A DNA stretch of 64,000 nucleotides from Betaproteobacteria bacterium (GTDB taxonomy: Bacteria; Pseudomonadota; Gammaproteobacteria; Burkholderiales; Usitatibacteraceae), in the NCBI GenBank assembly GCA_016709665.1, contig JADJMI010000010.1, positions 71,875 through 135,874 on the forward strand, in the 5' to 3' direction. How positions within the stretch are numbered: the stretch's first letter is position 1; each line of letters starts with the position of its first letter. Below the pieces are notes generated by a model. The model did no database searches and was not told the DNA's origin. It saw only the letters and a list, made by a program, of their open reading frames with translations. Shown piece by piece: positions 33,922 through 42,407 of this stretch. A program made the translations under genes and the position numbers.

Positions 33922-34383
33922 CTAGCGGCCGAACTCGAACGCGAAGAGCGGATAGGGCAGGCCCAGCCCCCAGATGAAGATGCCCGCGGCCATCGCGCAC
34001 ATCACCCCCGCGAGGATCGCCACCTCGAGCCAGCGGAATTCCTTGCCCGCGTACGCGCTCGCGACCACCAGCACGACGAGCGAGGGGATGAGCCCCACGT
34101 GCTCCATGAGCCACCCGAAGGCCACGATGGCGGCGGTGAGCATCGCGAGGGGAAACCAGCCCCACGCGCCCTCGACCGGGACGCCCGAGCGCAGGCCGCG
34201 GACCATCGTCACCAGCCCGAAGCCCACGAGGATCAGGCCCAGGGCGCGCGGAAAGAATCCCGGCCCCATCTGCTGCAGGTCGCCGAACGGATAGGCGAGC
34301 GCGACCCAGAAGCCGCCCGCGCCGAAGGCGGCGAAGAGCAGCCCCGCGAGGAAGTCGCGGTTGTCGAGGAGGCCGGGTTTCAC
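33922..34383 (-). CDS. tctB: Tripartite tricarboxylate transporter small permease TctB
   Basis: Small four-helix membrane partner of TctA, 153 aa. The family pattern is clear: an N-terminal helix (FLAGLLFAAFGAGGFWVALAYPFG), the motif MGPGFFPRALGLILVGFGL, and a final helix pair (VAILAGVMCAMAAGIFIWGLG). Located between the binding-protein and tctA genes in the usual C-B-A order. Confidence 0.9.
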   Translation of the reverse strand: MKPGLLDNRDFLAGLLFAAFGAGGFWVALAYPFGDLQQMGPGFFPRALGLILVGFGLVTMVRGLRSGVPVEGAWGWFPLAMLTAAIVAFGWLMEHVGLIPSLVVLVVASAYAGKEFRWLEVAILAGVMCAMAAGIFIWGLGLPYPLFAFEFGR

Positions 34384-34414
34384 GGGGCGCCCAGGGGTTT
34401 CGCGCGAAGCCGCG

Positions 34415-35386
34415 TCACTTCGTCTTGATGCCGGCTTCCTTGATGACGCCCGCCCACTTGTCGTGGTCGGACTTGATGAGCGCGGCGAAGGCCGCCGGGC
34501 CGGTCGTGAGCTCGCCGCCGAGGCGTTCCTTCACCTCGGGCATCGCGAGGACCTTCACGATCTCCGTGTGCAGGCGCGCGACGATCGGATCCGGCGTGCC
34601 GGCCGGCACGGCGATGCCGAACCAGGTGATGGCCTCGAACCCCGCGTAGCCGGATTCGGCGACGGTCGGCACATCGGGCCATTGCGACGCGCGCTTGGCG
34701 GAGGTGACCGCGATGGCGCGAAGCTGGCCCGACTTCACCTGCGGCATGGCCGATTCGAGCGAGGCGACGAAGAAAGCGGCGCGGCCGCTGATCACGTCCG
34801 GAAGCGCCTGCGAAGTGCCTTTGTAGGGCACGTGCGTGTACTTGATGCCCGCGACCTTCTGGAAGTACTCGCCCGCGAGGTGGGCGACGGTGGCATTGCC
34901 CGGCGAGGCGAAGAGGAGCTTGCCCGGGGCGGCCTTCGCGGCGGCCACGAGGTCGGCCAGCGTCTTGATCGGCGAACTGGCGCCGACGGTGATGGCGAGC
35001 GGCGCGGCGTCGACGAGGGTGACGGGCGTGAAGTTCTTCACCGGATCGTAAGGCAGGCCGGACATGAGCGAGGGCGCGATCGACAGGTTGGCCGTCTGCG
35101 CCATCACGAGGGTATAGCCGTCCGCCTTCGATTTCGCGGCGGCATCCAGGCCCAGCGTGCCGCCGGCGCCCGCCTTGTTCTCGACCACCACCTTCCAGCC
35201 GAGGGTCGTGGACAGCTTGTCGGCCACGATGCGGCTGATGATGTCCGTGCCGCCGCCGGGCGGGAACGGGACGATCAGGCGGACGGGCTTGTCCGGGTAG
35301 CCGGCCTGCGCTTGGGCGAGGCCGGGGATGGCGAAGGCGAGCGTGGCGAGCGCGGCCGTGGCGGCGCGGGCGATGCGGCGATTCAT
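34415..35386 (-). CDS. Bug/TctC-family periplasmic solute-binding protein
   Basis: Periplasmic receptor of the TTT transporter. ATG 35386 has a good GGAGG 5-9 bp upstream. Signal peptide MNRRIARAATAALATLAFAIPGLAQA. Mature part starts YPDKPVRLIVPFPPGGGTD, with family motifs VVENKAGAGGTLG, FASPGNATVAHLAGE and THVPYKGTSQALPDVISG. Length 323 aa. First gene of a five-gene operon (binding protein, tctB, tctA, aldolase, dehydrogenase) divergent from a LysR regulator. Confidence 0.93.
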   Translation of the reverse strand: MNRRIARAATAALATLAFAIPGLAQAQAGYPDKPVRLIVPFPPGGGTDIISRIVADKLSTTLGWKVVVENKAGAGGTLGLDAAAKSKADGYTLVMAQTANLSIAPSLMSGLPYDPVKNFTPVTLVDAAPLAITVGASSPIKTLADLVAAAKAAPGKLLFASPGNATVAHLAGEYFQKVAGIKYTHVPYKGTSQALPDVISGRAAFFVASLESAMPQVKSGQLRAIAVTSAKRASQWPDVPTVAESGYAGFEAITWFGIAVPAGTPDPIVARLHTEIVKVLAMPEVKERLGGELTTGPAAFAALIKSDHDKWAGVIKEAGIKTK

Positions 35387-35514
35387 GGTGACTCCTCCAG
35401 GGGCGGGTACCGCGAAAGGTTGGCCCGGGTGGGGTCCCGGGTCCGATGGCGTCCGACAATCATGGGTGAGACAATCCATCACGTCCATTTAACTTTTCCT
35501 TGGGATCCATAGAT

Positions 35515-36429
35515 ATGGCGAATCAATTGGACCTGCGGGACCTGCGCTACTTCGAGGCGATCGCCGAGACCGGGCACCTGGGCCAGGCCGCCGCGAAGCT
35601 CTTCCGCACGCAGCCCGCGCTCACCGGGTGCGTGCGCCGGCTGGAGGCGACGCTCGGCACGGCACTTTTCGAGAAGGTGGGCCGCGGCATCCGGCTCACC
35701 GCCGCGGGGCACGCGCTCGTGCGGCGGGCGCGCAGCCTGCGCGTGGCGGCGGACGACACCGTGCGCGAGATCGCGGAGGTGGGCGCGGGCGTGGCGGGCC
35801 AGATCCGCATCGGCGTGCTGCCGACGCTCGCGCGCTTCCTCATGCCGCCCCTGTCGCGCGAGTTCCTGAAGGACGCGCCCGGCGTCACGCTGCGCACCGT
35901 CATCGCGCAGAACGACGTCCTCGCCACGCAGCTCATGGCCGGCGAGGTGGATTTCATCCTCACCACCGCGGTGCGCGCCTCGGAGGACCTGGTGAACCAC
36001 CGCGTGCTCGAGGACGAGGCGGTGGTCATCGCGAGCCGCAACCATCCGGTCCTCGCGAGGAAGCCGCGCCTCCAGGACCTGCTCGCCTACGAATGGGTGC
36101 TCGCGCCCGCTTCCGTGGGCACGCGCCAGTGGATCGAGCGCGTGTTCCAGAGCCGGGGCCTGCCGCCGCCGCACGTGCAGATCGAGACGAACCTCATCCT
36201 GATGATGCCCACGCTCATCCGCGAGACGGAGCTGCTCACCTTCACCTCGCGCCTGCACGTGGGGCTTTCGGACGCGGGGACGGACCTGCGCGAGGTAAAG
36301 CTCAAGGAGACGACGATGCGCCGGCGCTTCGACGTGGCCTGGCGCCGGGGGGGCTATCTCTCGCCCGCGGCCGAGCGCCTGATCCAGCTCATCCGCTCGC
36401 GGGGGAGGAAGCTCTTCTCGGGCGAGTAG
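35515..36429 (+). CDS. LysR-type transcriptional regulator of the TTT/aldolase operon
   Basis: N-terminal winged helix (LRYFEAIAETGHLGQAAAKL, RLEATLGTALFEKVGRGIRLT) and C-terminal effector-binding domain (IRIGVLPTLARFLMPPL onward). ATG 35515 gives MANQLDLRDLRYFE; a start 15 bp upstream is possible. Length 304 aa. It is transcribed away from the Bug/TctBA operon across a 128-bp gap, the arrangement expected for its activator. The inducer is presumably the transported carboxylate or a breakdown product. Confidence 0.92.
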   Translation: MANQLDLRDLRYFEAIAETGHLGQAAAKLFRTQPALTGCVRRLEATLGTALFEKVGRGIRLTAAGHALVRRARSLRVAADDTVREIAEVGAGVAGQIRIGVLPTLARFLMPPLSREFLKDAPGVTLRTVIAQNDVLATQLMAGEVDFILTTAVRASEDLVNHRVLEDEAVVIASRNHPVLARKPRLQDLLAYEWVLAPASVGTRQWIERVFQSRGLPPPHVQIETNLILMMPTLIRETELLTFTSRLHVGLSDAGTDLREVKLKETTMRRRFDVAWRRGGYLSPAAERLIQLIRSRGRKLFSGE

Positions 36430-36460
36430 CGGCGGGCGCCCTCCCTTCGCAAGCCGCCGG

Positions 36461-39421
36461 TCACCGCACGCAGTTGCGCCCTTCCTGCTTCGCCCGGTAG
36501 AGCGCCGCATCGGCGCGCGCGATGAGCCCGGCGACCGTGTCGTCGTCCGAGGGCACGCACGCGGCCACGCCCACGCTGATGGTGACGACGGCGCCGATCG
36601 GCGAGGACGCGTGGGGGATCGCCAGCTCCTCGCAGCCCCGACGCAGGTCCTCGGCGAAGGCGAGCGCCGCCGCGTGGTCCGCACCCGGCAGGAGCACGAC
36701 GAACTCCTCGCCACCGTAGCGCGCCGCCAGGTCGCCCGCGCGCCCCAGCGACTGCACGAGCTTTCGCGCGACCAGGGCGAGGCACCGGTCGCCCTCGGGA
36801 TGCCCGGCCGAATCGTTGTACTGCTTGAAGGCGTCGATGTCGATCATCGCCACGGCGAGCGAAGCCTGCGCGCGCCGCGCCCGCCGCCATTCCTCCAGCA
36901 GCACCTCGTCGAAGCGGCGCCGGTTGGCGAGCCCGGTGAGCGCGTCGGCGAAGGAGAGCCGCGACAGGTGCTCGTTGGCGAGGCGCAGCTCCTCGGTGCG
37001 CTGCGCCACCAGGCGCTCCATCTCCTCGTTGCGCGCGCGCAGGGTGTTCGTGCGCAGGCGATACAGGCCCAGCACCAGCGCGAGCGCCGCGAGGCCCGCC
37101 AGCACCTCGAACCACGCCGTCTCGTAGAAGCGCGGCCGCACCGTGATGCCGAGCGGCGCCTCGAGCTCGCTCCAGCGCTCCCCGTCGAGGGTTGCGGCCA
37201 CCTGGAACAGGAAGCGGCCGTGCGGCAGGGCCGGGAAAGTAGCCTCGCGGTTCTGCCCGGCATCGATCCAGTCGCTCGTCATCCCCTCGAGCTTGTAGCG
37301 GAAACGCACGCGGTTCGCGTCGCGCAGCGTCATCGCGGCGTAGCGGATGGACAGCGGCACCGAACCGGGCGGCAGCTCGATGCGCGCATCGGGCGCGGTG
37401 CTCGCGCCCGCGACGACGACGCTCTCGATGCGCACCGTCGGCGGCTGCCCCGCGCCCGGCAATCGCTTGGGGTCCACGATCACGAGGCCGTTGGTCGAGG
37501 GCAGCCACAGGCGGCCCTCGCGGTCCACGGCGCCGGCGGGCTGGATGCCGCCCGCGAAGCTCGTGGCGCGCAGCGCGTCTCCCGGGCCGAAGCCCGTGGA
37601 GGTCACCTTCGTGATCTTTCCGTCCGCGAAATCGTCGAGCTCGCGGCGCGCCACGCGGAAGAAGCCGCGGTCGCAGGTCATCCACAGGTCGCCGCGGGAA
37701 TCCTCCAGGATCGCCTGCGCGAGGCCGTCCCACAGCCCGTCCGCGGGCCGGATGCCGGCGACGCGGCCCGCGCGGATGCGGTTGATGCCCTGCCCGTTCG
37801 TGCCCACCCACAGGCTCCCCGAGGCGTCCTCGTGCAGCGCCATGATCCAGTTCGACACGAGGCCTTCGGCCTTGGTGATGGCGCCGAAGCGCCCGTCGCG
37901 ATAGCGCACGAGCCCCTGGCCCGTCGTGCCGAACCAGAGCGTGCCGCTGCGGTCCTCGAGGATCGCGGTGACGCCCTCGGGTGGCGCGCCCGCTTCGCGC
38001 ACGGTGACGAACCCCTGGCCGTCGAAGCGCGCGAGCCCCGAGCGCGTGCCGGCCCAGAGCGTGCCCTTGCTGTCCTCGTAGAGCGTGCGCACGTCCACGG
38101 TGGGCAGCCCCTGCGCGACGCCATAGGTGCGGACCTTGCCGCCCGCGATCCGCGCCACGCCGCCGGTGTAGGTGCCGACCCAGAGCGTGCCCGCGCGGTC
38201 CTCGTAGACGCTCGAGACCTCGTCCGTGGGCAGGCCCTCCTTCTTGCCCAGCACCGTGACGCGATCGCCCGCGATGCGGTTGAGGCCGCCGCCCGCGGTG
38301 GCGAGCCAGGTAGTGCCGTCGCGCGCGTGGACGACGGAGCGCACGTTGTCGTGGGAAAGGCCCTCGGGCGTGCCGAACACGACGAAGCTGCGATCGCGCA
38401 GCCGGCTCATGCCCCCGACCCAGGTGCCGACCCACACGCTGCCTTCGCGATCGACCTGCAGGGTCCAGATCTGGCTGCCGGCGAGGCCGCCCGGCGTGGA
38501 GATCGACGTGAAGCGCCCGCCCTCCAACCGGCTCACGCCCCCGCCCCAGGTGCCGATCCACAGGCAGCCCTGCGCGTCCCACGCGAGGTAGGTGAGCTGG
38601 TCCGTGGGCAGCCCGTCGGCCGTGGTGTAGACGGTGACCTTGCCGTCGTGCACGCGCGCGAGTCCGCCGCCCGCCGTCGCGGCCCACACGCCGCCCTGCG
38701 GATCGGCGACGACCGAGCGCACCTCGCGGTGGGGAAAGCCGTTGCCCGGATCGAAGGTGCGGAACTTGCCCCCGGCGTACGCGACGAGCCCGCCGCCCGT
38801 GGTCGCGATCCACAGCGTGCCGTCGCGGTCGAAGGCGAGCGCGCGCAGGCGATTGGTCGGAAGCCCGTCGGCCGTCTTGAACACCTGCGTGGCGCCGTTC
38901 TGCACGCGCACCAGGCCGTTCTCGCTCGCGGCCCACATGACGCCGTCGGCCCCTTGCGCGAAGGCCCACACGCGGCGGTTGCCGGTGACCTCGCTCGCGA
39001 TGGCGGGCCTGAACTTGCCGCCGCGGTAGATCGAGGCGCCGCTCGCGTGCCCGATCCACAGGTTCTGCTGCGCGTCCTCGAGGAACCCGAAGACGGGCTG
39101 CGCGGCCAGGTCGGGCGCCTGGGCGCGCTCGAAGGGCGTGAAGCGCACGCCGTCGAATCGCGCGAGGCCGCCGCCCGTGCCCACCCAGAGGTAGCCGTCG
39201 CGCGTCTGGTAGAGGGACTGGACGGTGTTGCTCGGCAGGCCCTGCTCCGTCTGCCAGTTGTCGATCTTGTATTGCGTGAGGGCGGGGATGTTCCCGCCGG
39301 GCCCGCCGGCGCGCGCGGTTGCCGGCACGAAGCCGGCCCATGCGGCGGCCATCAGGGCGCAGGCGGCGAAAGCCCGCGCTCGCGGGAAGATCGTGACGGA
39401 GGGCTTCGTTCTTGGGTACAT
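36461..39421 (-). CDS. Ligand-binding sensor diguanylate cyclase (Reg_prop - Y_Y_Y - TM - GGDEF)
   Basis: Large membrane sensor making c-di-GMP. A signal/anchor segment is followed by about a dozen seven-bladed-propeller-type repeats (forms of GTLWVGT), then a Y_Y_Y domain near 690-760 (RFRYKLEGMTSDWID), one membrane helix (VLAGLAALALVLGLYRL), a coiled linker and a C-terminal GGDEF domain with active-site RYGGEEFVVLLPG. I chose ATG 39421 because AAGG precedes it; GTG 39454 with GAGG upstream is equally possible and adds 11 residues. Length about 986 aa. No inhibitory RxxD or EAL domain was noted. Confidence 0.88.
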   Translation of the reverse strand: MYPRTKPSVTIFPRARAFAACALMAAAWAGFVPATARAGGPGGNIPALTQYKIDNWQTEQGLPSNTVQSLYQTRDGYLWVGTGGGLARFDGVRFTPFERAQAPDLAAQPVFGFLEDAQQNLWIGHASGASIYRGGKFRPAIASEVTGNRRVWAFAQGADGVMWAASENGLVRVQNGATQVFKTADGLPTNRLRALAFDRDGTLWIATTGGGLVAYAGGKFRTFDPGNGFPHREVRSVVADPQGGVWAATAGGGLARVHDGKVTVYTTADGLPTDQLTYLAWDAQGCLWIGTWGGGVSRLEGGRFTSISTPGGLAGSQIWTLQVDREGSVWVGTWVGGMSRLRDRSFVVFGTPEGLSHDNVRSVVHARDGTTWLATAGGGLNRIAGDRVTVLGKKEGLPTDEVSSVYEDRAGTLWVGTYTGGVARIAGGKVRTYGVAQGLPTVDVRTLYEDSKGTLWAGTRSGLARFDGQGFVTVREAGAPPEGVTAILEDRSGTLWFGTTGQGLVRYRDGRFGAITKAEGLVSNWIMALHEDASGSLWVGTNGQGINRIRAGRVAGIRPADGLWDGLAQAILEDSRGDLWMTCDRGFFRVARRELDDFADGKITKVTSTGFGPGDALRATSFAGGIQPAGAVDREGRLWLPSTNGLVIVDPKRLPGAGQPPTVRIESVVVAGASTAPDARIELPPGSVPLSIRYAAMTLRDANRVRFRYKLEGMTSDWIDAGQNREATFPALPHGRFLFQVAATLDGERWSELEAPLGITVRPRFYETAWFEVLAGLAALALVLGLYRLRTNTLRARNEEMERLVAQRTEELRLANEHLSRLSFADALTGLANRRRFDEVLLEEWRRARRAQASLAVAMIDIDAFKQYNDSAGHPEGDRCLALVARKLVQSLGRAGDLAARYGGEEFVVLLPGADHAAALAFAEDLRRGCEELAIPHASSPIGAVVTISVGVAACVPSDDDTVAGLIARADAALYRAKQEGRNCVR

Positions 39422-39464
39422 GGGGAGCCTTGGACCCGGCATTATGCCGTGCACCCCGGCCGCC

Positions 39465-41714
39465 TCAATTGAAATCCGTCGGCCGCCCCAGGAAGAGGTA
39501 GAACGCGGAATCGCCCTGGTAGGTCTTTCCCCAGCCGGCGTAGAAGGGGCCCGCCACGGTGTCGGCGCCGACGAAGACCGAGCCGGCCTTCTTCACCTGT
39601 CCCCATTGGAAGCCCGTCGCGCGATTCCACGCGTCGCCCGCCTCCAGCGAAAGGCCCATGTACCAGCCGCGGCCGAGCACGCGTGGCAGCTCGCCCATGC
39701 GGTAGTAGGTCACGAGGGACAGGCCCGCCGCCTGCGACCCCGCCAGAGCCCCCACGGGCGTGCCGCTCAGGTTGAGGAACCCGCCCAGCGTGAAGGAATC
39801 GCGGTCTTCCTTCGCCCGGCCGGCGAAGGCGAGGCCCAGCAGCGTGAGCCGGTCGAAGGTCACGGGCCACAGGAGCTGGCCCACGACCGTGTTCAGCTGC
39901 GATCCCTCGCCCGCCCGGTAGTCCGTCCGCGTGGCGTTCACGCTCGCGAGATAGCCGCGCCGCGGGAAGTTCGCGTCGTCGAGCGTGTCGAACGTGGCGT
40001 CCAGCTTGAGGAAGTTCGCGCTGTCCTTCGCCGGGGCGAGGTCCCGGCTGCTGATCGCCGGCGACGTGCGGAATCGCTGGTGCCCCGCGAGCACGCGCGC
40101 GACGCCCGTGCTGCCCAGGCGCCGGCCCAGCGCCATTGCGCCCGACACCGCTTCGTTCGTCACGCGGTCCGTGCGCCGGTTGCCCGTCACGTAGATGTCG
40201 TGGTCGGACTTGAGCGCCTCGAGCACCGGCTCGACGAACCACGGGCTTCCGGGGCCCAGGGGCTGGTAGAAGCGGGTCGCCACGCGGCGAAGGTCGCCCA
40301 CCTGCAGCTCGTTGCGCCATTCCGCGCCCCACGGGTTCACCCAGGTGCGGGTGTGCTGCAGGGTGATGGAAAAGCGCCCGTCGGTGTGGAAGTCGGTGAC
40401 GGCGCGCCCGCCGATGCGCAGGTAGTCCGGGCCCCAGGCCTTTTCCTCGACGTCGATCACCGCCACCGTCCGCCCGTCGCGGTTCTCGGGGCGCACGTCC
40501 ACGCGGGAGAATTCGCCCGAGCCGTGCAGCGCGCGCGAGGCTTCCTCGTAATCCCGCGGGCTCGCCACGTCGCCCACGGCGACGTGCGTGCGGTTCGCGA
40601 CCTCGTTCGCCAGCGCCTGCGGGTTGGTGCGCACCGTGCCGCGCGTCTCGATCGCCTCGATCACCGGGTCCGCGTGCGGCGCCTGCAACCGGCGCACCGC
40701 GTCCCACGCGGCGTAGGCCTTCTCGTCGAGCGCGAGCGGGAGCAGGCGCGAAGCCATCGCGCGCGTCGCGGCCTCCCCGCGCGCGACGAGATCGTCCGCG
40801 CGCTCGAAATCGAAGAAGGTGAAGCCCTGCAGGTCCGGCGAGACGAGAACGTCCTGCGGCCGCAGCTCGCGCAGCGAGGCCGCCACGTTCTGCTCGGTGA
40901 GGATGTTGATCATCTGCTGCGCGACGCCGAACGCGGAGCCGAGCGCCTCGCGCGGCAGGAGCGGCGTGCCCACGTTCACCGCGATGATCACGTCCGCGCC
41001 CATCGCGCGCCCCACCTCCACGGGCAGGTTGCGCGTGAGGCCGCCGTCGCCGAGCAGCCGCTCGCCGATGCGCGTGGGCGAGCAGACGCCCGGCACCGAC
41101 ATCGAGGCGCGCATCGCCACGGAAAGCGGCACGTCGCGCAGCACCACCTGCTCGCCGCTCACCAGGTCGGTCGCCACCGCGCGCAAGGGGATGGACAGCG
41201 CGTCCAGGTGCTTCGCCTCGCTGCCGGGGCGCGCCACCTGGCGCAGGAACACCTCGACGTTCTGCGAGCCGAAGGCGCCACCCGGCAGGACGAGCCCGTC
41301 GCGGGACAGGCCGAATTCCGTCTGGCCGATGAAGCGCAGGTCGTCCTCCTTGCGCCGGAAGTTGAGGTCCTTGCGCGGCGGGCGGTCGGAGAAGATCGTG
41401 GCCCAGTCGGCCTCCTTCACGATCGTCTCCATCTCCTCGGGCGTGCGGCCGGCGGCGTAGGCCCCGCCCACGATCGACCCCATGCTCGTCGCGGCGATGG
41501 CGTCGACGGGAACGCGCAGCTCCCGCAGCACCTTCAGCACGCCGATGTGGGAGAGGCCGCGGGCGCCGCCGCCGGAAAGGACGAGGGCGATGCGGGGACG
41601 AGTTGCCGAGGCGGATGCGGGGCCGGGCGATTCGGCCGCGTGGCACGCGAGAGCGGGCAGGCAGGCCACCAGAAGGCTTGCTGCGAACGATGCGATGGGC
41701 CGCGGGATGGCCAT
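39465..41714 (-). CDS. Patatin-like phospholipase with C-terminal beta-barrel (PlpD-like, type Vd)
   Basis: The 749-aa protein begins with a signal peptide and a patatin domain: oxyanion loop SGGGARGLSHIG, nucleophile Ser77 in ATSMGSIVGG, and catalytic Asp in LGDGGLTRNLPV. A POTRA-like region follows (FSRVDVRPENRDGRTVAVIDV), then a 16-strand-type Omp85 barrel ending with an aromatic-rich terminal strand (FLGRPTDFN). This is the PlpD/type Vd autotransporter order, so the lipase is probably displayed or released at the cell surface. Confidence 0.9.
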   Translation of the reverse strand: MAIPRPIASFAASLLVACLPALACHAAESPGPASASATRPRIALVLSGGGARGLSHIGVLKVLRELRVPVDAIAATSMGSIVGGAYAAGRTPEEMETIVKEADWATIFSDRPPRKDLNFRRKEDDLRFIGQTEFGLSRDGLVLPGGAFGSQNVEVFLRQVARPGSEAKHLDALSIPLRAVATDLVSGEQVVLRDVPLSVAMRASMSVPGVCSPTRIGERLLGDGGLTRNLPVEVGRAMGADVIIAVNVGTPLLPREALGSAFGVAQQMINILTEQNVAASLRELRPQDVLVSPDLQGFTFFDFERADDLVARGEAATRAMASRLLPLALDEKAYAAWDAVRRLQAPHADPVIEAIETRGTVRTNPQALANEVANRTHVAVGDVASPRDYEEASRALHGSGEFSRVDVRPENRDGRTVAVIDVEEKAWGPDYLRIGGRAVTDFHTDGRFSITLQHTRTWVNPWGAEWRNELQVGDLRRVATRFYQPLGPGSPWFVEPVLEALKSDHDIYVTGNRRTDRVTNEAVSGAMALGRRLGSTGVARVLAGHQRFRTSPAISSRDLAPAKDSANFLKLDATFDTLDDANFPRRGYLASVNATRTDYRAGEGSQLNTVVGQLLWPVTFDRLTLLGLAFAGRAKEDRDSFTLGGFLNLSGTPVGALAGSQAAGLSLVTYYRMGELPRVLGRGWYMGLSLEAGDAWNRATGFQWGQVKKAGSVFVGADTVAGPFYAGWGKTYQGDSAFYLFLGRPTDFN

Positions 41715-41891
41715 GGCGTCACCTCGGGGAAGCGTCGGAGGGCTGCGCTAGGGGCGGCGCCAGTATCCGACAGGCCCGGGGCGCGGGCTAGGGGTGCCCC
41801 CTTCCCCGGTTTCGGCAGGCGACTTCTTCCATATCAAACCGCCCCCCGCGCCGAACGCCTACGATGGGACCATTCCCATGAAAGGCATCCC

Positions 41892-42128
41892 ATGACCGCG
41901 ACCCCTGCGCCCGTTCCCGCCCCCACCCCGGATGCCCTCCCGAAGCACGACATGCTCCGGGAGATGCTCGCCGACGTGAACGCCAAGCTCCAAGCCATCG
42001 GCGAGACGATCCTCGCGATGCAGGCCCACGGCGACATGCAGGACGACCACGTGAACCTCGCGAAGACGGCGAAGGACCTCGCCGTCGAAACCCACGCGAA
42101 AGTGGAGACGCTGCGCAAGGGCGGGTGA
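41892..42128 (+). CDS. Small alpha-helical protein of unknown function
   Basis: 78 residues, with a Pro/Ala/Thr-rich start (MTATPAPVPAPTPDALPKH) followed by a single amphipathic helical stretch (MLREMLADVNAKLQAIGETI, HVNLAKTAKDLAVETHAKVE). AAAGG lies 8 bp before the ATG, and a TACGAT -10-like hexamer lies about 30 bp upstream. No family recognised. Followed after 45 bp by another tiny gene in the same direction. Confidence 0.6.
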   Translation: MTATPAPVPAPTPDALPKHDMLREMLADVNAKLQAIGETILAMQAHGDMQDDHVNLAKTAKDLAVETHAKVETLRKGG

Positions 42129-42173
42129 GCAAGTGCCGCCTGGAAACCCCGCACGCTCGACGGAGCCATCGAC

Positions 42174-42395
42174 TTGAACGCCGCCCAGGCCCTGAAAGCC
42201 GCGCAGAAGCTGCTCGCCTACAGCCAGTTCCTCGAGCAGCGCGATCCCGAGGAAAGCGCGCGCATCCTCCATGTCGCCAACAGCGGCATGGCGGCGGTCA
42301 CCGCCCATCTCCGCGACCGGGAAGCCCCGGTCCCCGCGGACGGCCGGAACGCCATCGCCACGATGCTGGTGGAAGCGGACGCCGTGCAGCGGTAG
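42174..42395 (+). CDS. Small hypothetical protein
   Basis: 73 residues from TTG 42174, with GGAG 8 bp upstream. Sequence starts MNAAQALKAAQKLLAYSQFL and looks helical throughout; it has no cysteines or membrane segment. It may form a two-gene unit with the preceding small gene. Convergent with the hybrid kinase. Not recognised; the TTG start makes the call less certain. Confidence 0.5.
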   Translation: MNAAQALKAAQKLLAYSQFLEQRDPEESARILHVANSGMAAVTAHLRDREAPVPADGRNAIATMLVEADAVQR

Positions 42396-42407
42396 CCGCT
42401 CCCGCCC

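Noticed and set aside
36611..39472. 953-residue plus-strand open frame opposite the sensor cyclase
   Set aside because: Low-complexity Ala/Arg/Gly/Val composition without motifs; it is the complement of a repetitive GC-rich gene.
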